Source of the DNA: Echinometra lucunter
Lineage: Eukaryota; Echinodermata; Echinoidea; Camarodonta; Echinometridae
Assembly (NCBI GenBank): GCA_029962745.1
Contig: CM057153.1
Coordinates: 5,337,506 to 5,401,505, forward strand
Length of the DNA stretch: 64,000 nt
Direction: 5' to 3'
Under the pieces are notes generated by a model, which worked only from the letters and a program-made list of their open reading frames with translations, did not search any database and had not been told where the DNA came from. This document shows positions 13,001 through 25,497 of this stretch, piece by piece; the first letter of the stretch is position 1, and every line of letters begins with the position of its first letter. Position numbers and translations under genes: made by a program.

Positions 13001-16000
13001 GTAAAAACATGAAAAATTGTAACAAATGACAATGACTGTTGTCCCTGATTCGAAACATTAAAATTATTGTCTCAAATAAGAAAACCCTAAAAACTATTAT
13101 AAGATACTGAATAATAATGTTCTGCCTTGCACTCAATGTTGTTATAAAACCTAAATCCTGGTCTCAGTCAAAGAATTAGAAAAAATACATGTAATATTGA
13201 TCAATTTTGGTCTATCCATGGTGTTAGGTCACAAAAATTATTGATATGTTAAGAGTTCTGATTAAATTATCCTAATGACCATAATTTACTAACATTTGAA
13301 GATTCAAATAGCAATGTCTGGGAGATAGCAAGATCCATCTAATATACTGTCAGGAAAGAAATTTATCATTTTATTAGGACTTATCTAAGGTGAAGCAACT
13401 TTAATGATAATTTACATAGAACATAGACAGTGTAGGTTAATGAAGCTTGGTCACTGTATACATTAGTATTGTTTAGGTCTCAGGAAGTCTGGGCCATTCA
13501 AATCAATTTCTATAGTATCTAAGAGCATTGTAGGTTGTCCCAATTAGATATTAATATATTCAGTTTCAGAAAGTTCTGTTTTCATTCACCCAAGCAGGGA
13601 ATGTAATTGCCTAGGACAGAGGATATGTGTTATTATTAAGCCATCTGTTTTTACATAGTTCTATCTCTCCTCAATATAAATCTTTTATTAAGATAGGGTA
13701 TAAGTATAGGGAAAAGCTAAGCAATCGGAGAGAGCATTTTAGATATCAGTCATGAGCACATCTCCGTTAGGGCAGCGGTTTGTCGAGGCAAGATTTGAGG
13801 TGCGATACCCAGCAAGCTGCCGTCTCCGATCTCAACCCATTCGCTCGACGACTTCGAATTAGACGCTGGTGTGAAGGGAGTCTTTCCGTCAGGTCAACTA
13901 ATCAACCCAGGCGTGGCGATGTCATCAGCTAACCAAACCAGAAGCCTCACCATATTATTTAAGATACGTATTGTATGTTTGTAATTAATTTATTTGAATG
14001 TTCAACATGTCTGTTGTGAAGAAAGAGCAAAGACGGTTATTAAATTTTCCAATATAATTTATTCAATCGTCTCAGATGATTATTTATTTGAGTTTGTAAA
14101 TTAGCTGTGGGTCAGAAAAAAAAAAAGTTCACTCACGTGACAATTTTGGAGGTCCCACCGAGATCCACTGCTATTTATTTGGAAATAATTTTGCTCCAGA
14201 GCTATACTTTAAAGCTGAGATCAGTTTGAACATTCAAAACATAACTACATATGTGGTGTGGTGTGTATGCTCTATGAATTGCATATATCAAAGTGTTTTC
14301 TCCCCAAGGTGTGTACTGAAGCCTTGGTATTATTCAGGCTTGCCATGCTTGAATTTGTATGTATGCCTAAATTATTAGGTAAGGATAGTACAGTGAATTA
14401 TTGTGGGAAAATTTTCGTTAGGAAAATACAGGTATAATTATGCCTTTTGTCATAGTTCGTTTTACGGCCGGGTAAACGGCGATTAAGGAAAGCAAACCCT
14501 GCTTTAAGGCTATGATATAGGCCTAGTGGGCTGTTGGTCGTTAGGATAACGAATATGTCGGGAAGAACCATTGTTCTTAAGTCACATAGTTACTGTCTAT
14601 TCTTGCGAGTAGGTTATTCGCTGGCATGGTAGCAAGTATTGAATGATACAGACATTGAATGTTTATGTGTGAAGTGGGCTTTGTTGTTCGCGTGGTTGTA
14701 TGCTCGTGGAGATACAATTTCTAGTGCGGTACTTGTACTAGGGTTCGGCATTTGGTTGCCAGGTTGGAGGTTTTGTTGCTTTCATTGGCGGACGCCTTTC
14801 ACAATTCAAGTCTGGTTAGGATTTAGAATTTAGTCAGGATGACTAGTGTAGAGAAAATGAAGGAGTTTTCCATTTTAGGGAGAGAGATGGGACTCAGTGG
14901 TGGCGAATTAAGTAAGTTTGTCACAGAATCAATGGAGAGTGAGCGAGAGCGAGAAGAGAAAGCTCTTGAACGAGAGCGAGAAGAGAAAGCTCTTGAACGA
15001 GAGCGAGAACGCGAAAGGGAAGCTCATGAATTGCGCTTGGCTCAAATTAAAGCAGAAAATGCGAAAACAGACGATCGCCCTCTTGAGTTCAGTAGGCTCA
15101 AGTTAAAGGTGGGCAAGTTTGATGAATCAACTGAAAGGTTTGATTCTTACATGACAAAGTTTGAATTGTTAATGGAAAGTCAGAACATACCAAAACAATT
15201 TAGGAGCTTGCATTTAATTTCTAATCTGACTGGAAAATCACTGGATGTAGTGAATAGAATGAATAGCGCTGATCGCACTGATTATGATAAGGTAAAGCAT
15301 GAGCTTATGGAATTTTTCCATCTTACTGAGGATGGTTACAGAAAGAAATTCAGGTCAGTAAGGCCAAATAAGGGAGAGCGCCCAAAACAATTCGCTGTTA
15401 GAATGAAAGGATACTTTGATAAGTGGGTAGATTTGTCTGGTATCAGTGTCGATTATGATTCCCTGGTCGATTTGGTTCTCAGGGAGCAGTTTTCGAATTG
15501 TTGTCCCAAAGAGGTAGTTGGGTTCTTGAAAGAAAGGGATTGTGGGAAGTTCGATGAGATGATTGAATGTGCTGAGGTATATGTACATGCACATGGATTG
15601 CATACTTTCTTTGGTCAGGGAAATGATAAATCCCATCCTAAAAATCAGAACCACAGACAAAATCGGAATCAGAAACCAAATCAAAGCCAAAATCCTAAAT
15701 CAGTCTCGGTTTCACAGACAGATAGGAAACCGAAAATGAGAAATAATACGAAGTCGAGTTATGGTGATAGGGGTAGTACAGGAGCGAAGGATGGGTGTTA
15801 TATGTGCGGTAGTCCGAATCATTTCAAACGGAATTGTCCAATGATGCCCATAGCTCATTCGGCCCAAGCTATGAGTGTGGAGGACACTTACACTCCAAAT
15901 GATAGTGTAAAAACAGATGAGATGAGTTTACATCTGAATGGAAATGAGAGTGTTGTGTCGATTGGAACTTTGCGTTCAGACAATAGGGCAAGTAGTCAGT

Positions 16001-19000
16001 CGAATTCCCTCGCACATGTTGAAAATTCTGCCGGGTGTGCACTTGTTGGTAATCCTCAGATTGAAATTCCGTCAGAGAGTGATGTGAATGTTGAAACGCT
16101 TGGTATGGCATACAATGAAGTTGGAGCAATGATAAATGATATGCCAGTTGTTTCGGGTAGGTTGTTGCCCATGAATAAGCCCGTTTCCGTGCTTAGGGAT
16201 TCTGGGAGTAGCACAAGTGTGGTGAGAACGAGTTTAGTGTTGGACGATCAGTTCACGGGAGTGATTCAGTTAGTTAAGCTAATCGATGGTACTATTAGGC
16301 GTTTTCCTAGGGCGAAGGTCAGGGTTGATAGTCCCTATTTTATTGGAGAGGTCAATGCCTTGTGTATGCCAAACTGTTTGTGTGACGTCATTATTGGTAA
16401 TGATGTGAAGGGGGCACGTGAGCCCAAGGATCCTGACTTGCATTGGGTGCCTAGTGGAGTTCACACGGCTAATAGTTCCGAAGTTAGTGAGTTGGTTCCG
16501 AAAGATGATGTTCGGGTTTCGGAAGTTAGCGATTCGGTTCCGAAAGATGATGTTCGGGTTTCCGAAGTTAGCGAGTCGGTTCCGAAAGCTGAAGTTGAAA
16601 GTTTGGATGACGTTTCTCGAAGTTTGGATGAAGCAATGGCTGTTGAGACTAGGGCACAAAAGGAAAGTAGGTCTAAACCCAAACAGGGTTTGAGAGTGAA
16701 AGACTCAGGTGTGAAAGTGAAGTCGGAAGAGTTTTTGCGAGAGCAAAAAAGTGATTTGTCACTTCAACCTTTTTGGAATAAGGTGAATGATAGTGAGTCT
16801 AAGTCTAAATTCTTGTTTGTGTCAGAGAAGAATTGTCTTTACCGACAAGAAAGGGATAAGAACAATCCAAGTGTTGGAGTTGGTCCAAAGTTAGTTGGTG
16901 TTCCAAAGACACACAGGTCAGAGGTCATGCGAATTGCCCATGATTCATTGTTTGGTGGACATCTTGGCATTAACAATACATTGTCAAAGGTTAAAGCCCA
17001 GTTTTTTTGGCCTGGTATGTCCGAGGATGTTGCCAATTTCTGCCGATCGTGTGACGTGTGTCAGAAGACCATTAGTAAAGGAAGAGTTCCCAAGACCACT
17101 CTCGGGAGGTTGCCGATAGTTGGCGTCCCATTTCAGCGTATTGCGATAGATTTGATGGGTCCATTCATCCCATCTGCACGAGGACATACTCACATCTTAA
17201 CGATAGTAGATTACGCAACTCGATATGTAGAAGCGATACCGTTGAAATCAATATCGACTGTAGATGTTGCTGAGGCGTTAGTGACTGTGTATAGTAGAGT
17301 AGGTGTTCCTTGCGAGGTAATGTCAGACTTGGGTACACAATTTGTGTCAGATTTGATGAGGAAGGTATCACAGTTGTTATCCGTCAAACAAATAACAAGC
17401 TCTAGATATCATCCGATGTGTAATGGTCTTGTTGAGAGGTACAATGGAGTAATTAAGACGGCTTTGAGACGTCTTTGTTCCGAAGAACCACGTCAGTGGG
17501 ACAGGTACTTACCTGCTCTGTTGTTTGCTCTACGAGAAGCACCCAGTTCGAGCCTGGGGTTTTCTCCATTTGAATTACTATATGGTAGACATGTTAGAGG
17601 TCCAATGGACATCCTGAGAGAGTTATGGACAAATGAGAACATTGATGCAGTGTTAGGGAATGAGTATGAGTATGTACTTGACTTGAGAAAGCGATTGGTT
17701 GAGTCTTGGCAGTTGGCGCAAGAAACTCTGAAGTCCTCGGCAAAGAGATACAAGGGCTATTATGATAGGAAGGCAAGAAAGAGGAAATTGGATATAGGTG
17801 ATGAGGTTTTGATATTGTTGCCCACAATTCAAAACAAGTTAATGTTGGAATGGCAAGGGCCTTTCAAGGTCGTAGGTACAAAGTTCGACTACGACTATGT
17901 CGTAGATGTCAAAGGTGTCATGAAGACATATCATATTAATCTTCTCAGGCGATATGTTCGAAGGGAAGAAGAGGTGGCTGCTAACTGTTTTGACGTTGGT
18001 ACTTGCGATGTTGAGGGTAGAGATGAAGAAGAGATGGGCGAGTGTATGGGAGATGCACCTAATATGCCATGCTCAATACAGAAAGAGTTTGTGAGTCATG
18101 TCCATGTTAATGAGAGTTTGAGTAAGGAATCTGAGGATAAGGTTCGGAAATTGTTGTGTGAGTATCAGGATATATTCACAGATGTTCCTAAGAAGACTTC
18201 AGTGGCTGAGTGCAAGATTCATTTGACAAGTGATGAGCCTGTTCGTTCGTCCCCTTACAGGGTACCCCAAGCGGTAGAGAGTGAAATAAAAAAGGAGGTT
18301 GAGTCGATGCTGAGGTTAGGGGTTATCGAGCCGTCGGATTCGCCCTATGCGCATCCGATTGTGATGGTGAGAAAACCGGATGGTTCAAACCGGTTTTGCA
18401 TAGATTTTCGGCGCCTTAACAAGATAACTGTGTTCGATCCCGAACCAATGCCTAATCAGCAAGGTCTATTTGCTTCTCTTGCGAAAAGCAAATATTTCAG
18501 TAAAGTAGATCTCACTAAAGGGTACTGGCAGATTCCCATGAAAGAGTCAGATAAAGCCAAGACTGCATTCCTCACCCCAATAGGTCAATATCAATTTAAG
18601 TACATGCCATTCGGGTTAGTCACTGCGGGGGCCCAGTTTACTAGGATGATGAGGACAGTTTTGAAGGGCATTCCCAATGTAGTAAACTACATAGATGACA
18701 TATTGGTTTATACGGAGACTTGGGAAGAGCATGTCCAAACGGTAGAGAAAGTCTTGTGTAGGTTGCGAGAAGCCAATCTGGCTGCACGTCCCTCAAAGTG
18801 TTTCATAGGGTTTAGTTCGATAGACTTCCTAGGACATGAGTTAGGAGATGGGGCGATTCACACAAGTAGTAGGCTTACTCAGAAAGTAGTCGAAACCCCA
18901 AGACCGGAAACCAAGAAACAAGTCCGTTCGTTTCTTGGTCTGACCGGATACTATAGGGATTACATTCGCGGGTATTCTGATATAGCTTTGCCACTTACTA

Positions 19001-22000
19001 ATCTGACCCGTAAAGGTAGCCCAGGGAAGGTGAAGTGGGGTCCTGAGGAGGAAGAAGCTTTTCGTAAGCTTAAAGACTGTCTTGTAAAGCCTCCTGTCTT
19101 GAAGCTCCCGGATTTTGATAAGATGTTCATGTTGAAAGTGGATGCGTCCAATTCAGGATTAGGGGCAGTACTCATGCAAGAGAGCAATGGCGAAGAGTTT
19201 CCCATTGCATATGCAAGCAAAAAGTTGTTGCCAAGGGAAACGAGATACTCTACCGTAGAAAAGGAGTGTTTGGCTATTGTGTGGGCTGTCCGCAAATTTG
19301 AATACTTCTTGTATGGCAGAGAGTTCGAGATCCACACGGATCATAAGCCATTACTCTACATACAGAGTAATAAGCTAACCAATAAACGTATCATGAGGTG
19401 GAGCATGTTCCTTCAGGAATATAGGTTTCGTCTAGTTTCCGTTAAAGGAATAGATAACAGAGCTGCTGACCTCATGAGTAGACTTTTGTAAGCAAATAAG
19501 TCATTGACGATTTCGTAAAATATTACATACATGCATATTTATAATGTATACAAATAACATATGTGCATGAAATGAGATGTTCATGAATTATGTAACTGCA
19601 TATTCTTCATTCATTTCATGTAAAAAGAAGCCGAACAAAGGCCATTTGTTTTCTTTTTGTACACAATTCCATATCATATGCATAAATGTATTGCAGACTC
19701 TTCCCGAGATCTTTTATCATTTATTTTCCAGATAATCTTGGATCAACGAAGCAAAATCGCGATCACCACTCGAATACAATCGCGATTAGAAGTTAGAATA
19801 GGGATTGACGTTTAGTAGGGCTTAGTTGTGAATCTAATTAGATTAGGGAAACTTAGGTCAAACTAGAAGAAAGTTAGGAAATAAGATTGTAAATAACCAT
19901 AATATTTATAAATACCGTATACAATGACAAGAGTCATAGACAGAATATTCTCGTTCATAAGAAACTTATCCAATTTTTTTTGGGGGAAAAAAAAAAAAAA
20001 GACACACATGATTTACCAAATTCTTGAGAAGACTATATGTATTCTTTAGAACGAGGATACACTGTCACAGTATACAACAGACAGTGTGTTTTCGAATATA
20101 ATGTACTGAATAGATTTTTTTTTTTTTTTCGTTCGACACACACACAAATGCTATTCTAAAGGCATTTGTCAGATGTAAATGTATGGATATTAATCGAAAG
20201 ATTGTTAACATATTGTCAGACAACCAGAAACAGATATTTTGGATATAAAGTTGGTGTGAGAAATTTGTATAACGTATTATAACCTTATTTTGCTGCATAA
20301 AATTGTTAATATTACTGCTTCAAACCCATTGTAAAGAAAAAAGGATGAAGTTGTTTCCGAGTAAGAACTTTTTGTGTGAATAGGAAATACTGCGTTCATG
20401 ATATATGCATCTTTGAATATCGGTATTTTATTTTCCCTTTTGTCAAGCCTATAACACATCAAGATTTCATTAAGATGTATATATTCAGGTATGGATACTT
20501 TCATACGCATAATTGAAGAGACAGAAGATAAGTTACATATATGACATACATTGTTTATGGTGTTTAAAAACAAATTTCTTGATATTTGATATAATACACA
20601 TCCCTTTGATTATATCATAAAAAGGGGGATATTGTCAGGAAAGAAATTTATCATTTTATTAGGACTTATCTAAGGTGAAGCAACTTTAATGATAATTTAC
20701 ATAGAACATAGACAGTGTAGGTTAATGAAGCTTGGTCACTGTATACATTAGTATTGTTTAGGTCTCAGGAAGTCTGGGCCATTCAAATCAATTTCTATAG
20801 TATCTAAGAGCATTGTAGGTTGTCCCAATTAGATATTAATATATTCAGTTTCAGAAAGTTCTGTTTTCATTCACCCAAGCAGGGAATGTAATTGCCTAGG
20901 ACAGAGGATATGTGTTATTATTAAGCCATCTGTTTTTACATAGTTCTATCTCTCCTCAATATAAATCTTTTATTAAGATAGGGTATAAGTATAGGGAAAA
21001 GCTAAGCAATCGGAGAGAGCATTTTAGATATCAGTCATGAGCACATCTCCGTTAGGGCAGCGGTTTGTCGAGGCAAGATTTGAGGTGCGATACCCAGCAA
21101 GCTGCCGTCTCCGATCTCAACCCATTCGCTCGACGACTTCGAATTAGACGCTGGTGTGAAGGGAGTCTTTCCGTCAGGTCAACTAATCAACCCAGGCGTG
21201 GCGATGTCATCAGCTAACCAAACCAGAAGCCTCACCATATTATTTAAGATACGTATTGTATGTTTGTAATTAATTTATTTGAATGTTCAACATGTCTGTT
21301 GTGAAGAAAGAGCAAAGACGGTTATTAAATTTTCCAATATAATTTTATTCAATCGTCTCAGATGATTATTTATTTGAGTTTGTAAATTAGCTGTGGGTCA
21401 GAAAAAAAAAAAGTTCACTCACGTGACATATACCTACCTTATTCTTCTATCCATCACAAAATAAACTCTATACAACAGTAAATAATCAAGGAGGAACTGC
21501 AGTTTCTGTTTCTCATCCCCTTTCATGCCCAGGTATTACACCGAAATAAGAATAAAAAACTTTTATGTTCTAGATGGCACAAGAACTTACCAAATATTCC
21601 AACTATGCAAGTACAGGCATCAAGGAATGGTTGAGAGGGTATACTGCCATCAGGTGCAACTTGAATATCCGAAAATCTGCAATGGCACAGATATCAAACA
21701 GAAAGAAAATTTAGAGAACATGAATATATCTTTTCAAAAGGGGGGGGGGAGTGTTTCTATAATTCACTTCAAATTTCATATACAAATTTCTTTGGCAAGC
21801 AAAAAAAAAAATACCAAAATGGTCATAAGCATAGAAAAACTGGGGCAGGGGTGTACAATTGCACCCAACTCCCCACCCCCCCCCCTATTCTGGGGACCTA
21901 GATATTCATTCAAGTTACAAAGTTATTATAAGATATGGCAATACTTTGTATAGATTAGCTATTTTCCAAGAACCTACTGTCTAAACTTTCAACAAAATGT

Positions 22001-25000
22001 TGAATGTTTAAAACTTGTGCAGTAGGTCTCTCAGTTTTAGTTACACAATTTTTCACAGTTGTACAGATATGCATTTGTAACTGGAGTACATATCCTAGTA
22101 ATGTATGATTTTTGTTTTCATAGACTTTCCCATCCTATGAAAAATTGAACATGCCATCATGTTAGGCCTGAGGCATAACAAGATCATAAAGATAGATACA
22201 TGTCATCCATCATTTGCTCCAGCGACAGCAGCTTTGGGCTCTTTTTTGTCAAAATTATAGGGTCAGAATTTCATAGGGTTGTAATTGCGTTTTAGGTTAG
22301 GGTTGGGTAAGTATTAGAGTTTTAGCATAGTTTGGTCAACGGTTAAAGTTACAACACAGTTAATATTTTGGAAACTGACCATTACGCATATCTGTTACAA
22401 CCATGGCAGCCCTACTTCAAGATCTCACTTACTTGGTCGAGAGTTCTGAAAAGAACGTTGGCACTCTGGCTTCTCCACTGGATGTTGACCCATTCACAAC
22501 TACCGGTGTCTCCTGAACAGTAGGTGTGGTCGGCTGGGAGTGTGATTTCTTGGTCTCGTTGTTTGGGGTAGACGCTATGGCGGCTTGTATTCCTTCCTGG
22601 CTACTGATACTAGGGGTTCGGCTCGTCGGGCGAGAGCGGGGAGTTGAACGGGCTGCCATCTCTTCCAGATTGCGGTATCGAGTTGTGACGCCAAGTTTGG
22701 TTGTAGAATGTGGAGTGTATCTGTGTACAGTCACGAAAGACAGAAAAAATAAGGCAGATTGTCGCATTTAAACTAGGTCTTAAATTTTTCAGATGAGTAA
22801 AAGGTAAACGACAACCATTTAGATTTCATGGGAGGGTATTCAAAATGAAACATATCTGATAATAATTGCTGTAGACTTTGAGCAGACAAATGCAAAAGGT
22901 AAACTGTCAACAGCAAGTCACAATATTTTAATCAAACCCAAAAGAAAAGAAATAGAGCTTTGATTCATCAAACTTCTTAATTACAATATAAAATCTTTTG
23001 TAATTAATACTTGTAAACAATACAATGCACAGCCTCATACACAACGTGGTAACTTTTTTTCAAGTTATAACTTTCCATTGCTGTTCTACATAGGAAAGCA
23101 CCATACATGCAGTCCCTATGTGCATTTAGGAACACAAAGGAGATAGGAGCAGCAGCAAATCAGACTGAATTTGATGTTTGACATGGAACGTCTCCATGCA
23201 TTTGTAATGTGATGTTCAAATCTAGTTCCCGTGTTACACTAAACTATTAATATTGGCTAGCAACGTAAGGGCTTGTTCAGATGTGAGGCGACACATCCCT
23301 ACAGCAAATCCCTGCAACATTTTCAGTGTACAGTCAATGGAATACGAGGTGACAAAAACTGTCGCCGAGGCAGGAGGTATTTTTTTGTCACCTGGCAGCA
23401 AATAGCTGTGGACCAATCAAATTTTCTTAAAATGTTAGCTCAAAATATGATATCACTAGTATGTCTGCAGAAACTTTTAACAAAAGTCTGTTATTTGAGC
23501 GGTAACACATTAATGCGCGTTCGTTAACATAAGTGGCACCACAATGCCACGCCATATCTGACCACTAAAAATGTTGCCGAAACATGTGGCCCCAGATCTG
23601 AATAAGCTTTAACTGCACTTTATAATTATCCTCATTAAAATATGCTAGTTTTACCTATACTTACCTATCTTCCACTGAAACAGACCTCTGGATATTTGAT
23701 TTTTTCTACAAAATAGGACATAATAAAGATAAATATACATCTTCATATGGAAAAGATAACTGACTTGCATTAATCTTACATAATACTGTCATAGAAGTAA
23801 GCAAGGCTATTTCTATATCAAAGATCACCTGAATTTGTGTGATCAGTCTGTCATATTTGACCAATCTATGCTGAAAAGAAGGTGCTCCAACATCTGCTCC
23901 AGAAACAATTGTTCAAGGCTTTACTTCATCAAGCATGTAGGCTTAAGGTTAGGGTTAGGTTTGCAACTATGTTTTAGGTTAGGATTATGGTAATGTTGAG
24001 AGTTAGGGTTGCATTTGTGTTTAAGATTAGAATTGTGTTCATCGGGAGGGTTAGGGGTGCACTTGTGTTTTAGGTTAGGATTCTGGTTATGGTGAGAGGT
24101 AGGGTTGGACTTGTGTTTTCGGTTAGGATTCTGGTTATGGTGAGAGTCAGAGTTGCAGTTGTGTTTTAGGTTAGGATTCTGGTTTAATATGGTGAGAGTT
24201 AGGGTTGCACTTGCATTTTAGGTTAGGATTCTGGTTATGGCAAGTGTTAGGCACAGTGTCTGATCCAAGCTTGAATTTCATAATTAAACAAGCATAGGAT
24301 ATATGACTGCGCAGCAACCAAAGCATACATGTCCATCATAAAATCTGATAAACCTTCATATAAAGAAAGAAGAATTACTTACCTAACATTCAGTTTAAGC
24401 TTCCACCCACCTTAAGATTAAGTAGGCAAGCTTTTGACCACTCCTGTGGACTTCCTCGAGTCAAGTGATTCTTTTCCACCAAGTGTTCTACTGTAGAGAT
24501 TGCTAAAGCGATGATAGGCGACGGTAATTTGCCAGAATCTCTATTCAAGGTAGAATTAATCCTTTTTTATAACTGGTGAGAGCTAGCAAAAAATGGTCAT
24601 ATATCCTTGTTGGAATGGATGCCATCTTGTCCATTTCATTAAAGAAGATTAAAGAAAACTTGATTATAAAACAGGATAAATCCTTTACTGGACAGAGATT
24701 ATGGCTTTTCAATGTCACCTATTTTCACTCCAGTGATTTCAAGGTAGCAGATAGCAAAACACTCTCTACAGAACAGAAAATTCAGCCTTTATTATAAAAA
24801 AAGGATAAATCCTTTACTGAGCAGAGATTATGGCTTTTCAATGTCACCTATTTACGCTCCAGTGATTTCAAGGCAGCAGAGAGCAAAATACTTTGAAATG
24901 AAGAGATTATGGCTTTTCAATGTCACCTATTTTTCACTCCAGTGATCTGAAGATAGCAGGCAGCAAATACTTTGTAATGAAGAATCACTTGGCTTGAGAA

Positions 25001-25459
25001 AGTCCACATGAAGGAATGAAAGCTTGTCCAATAAATCTCAATGTTAGTAGAAGATCATATTATGTTCACCCCAACAAACAAAAAATTTTCTATAACATAC
25101 TGACCTTTTCCGAGAAGGGAGTTGAGGGTGGCAGCACAGTGTTGCTGATATCTGTGTTGTGGATATTTGGAATAAAGGATTCCTTTGCAAGTTTCATGCA
25201 GTCCTGTAGAGTCATGATGAATGTGTCACATGTGGCAGAAAGTAACGATGACGACTCGTTTAATTTCTGTCAAGAAAACAGTAAGTAATGGAGGTTATGG
25301 CGAGGATAATGATTACACATTTTTCATATATTAATGTTGACGATATTTCAGCACCATTATTTTGATTGACATAATAAAAAAAAACAGCCCATAGAGCAGA
25401 GATGAATTATGATTCTGATGACAATAATGATGATGATGATAATGATGATGATGATGATA

Positions 25460-25497
<38 letters not shown>

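Larger units (their letters stand above)
13348..21428 (+). mobile_element. Complete Gmr1-type Ty3/gypsy LTR retrotransposon
   Basis: 8081 bp flanked by the direct duplication TATAC (13343-13347 and 21429-21433). Parts in order: 5' LTR, tRNA-Gln primer site, leader of about 0.7 kb, a single gag-pol frame, about 1.1 kb of non-coding DNA, polypurine tract, 3' LTR. Both LTRs start TGTCAGG and end GTGACA. Integrase lies upstream of reverse transcriptase, the hallmark of the Gmr1 group of deuterostome gypsy-like elements. The LTRs differ by one base and the coding frame is unbroken, so the insertion is young and may be autonomous. It sits in FAPP2 intron 8, antisense to that gene; without it the intron would be about 0.56 kb. 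No env gene was seen. Confidence 0.96.

Noticed and set aside
14147..14164. tRNA gene fragment
   Set aside because: Only the complement of the 3' 18 nt is present and no cloverleaf surrounds it; its place beside the LTR marks it as a primer-binding site.
15355..19344. Minus-strand ORFs opposite gag-pol
   Set aside because: They are shadows of the real plus-strand frame, with no conserved domains.
19492..20632. Possible env or third ORF in the retroelement
   Set aside because: No plus-strand ORF of adequate length and no membrane protein features.
22526..22771. 81-codon plus-strand ORF
   Set aside because: Antisense shadow of FAPP2 exon 7.
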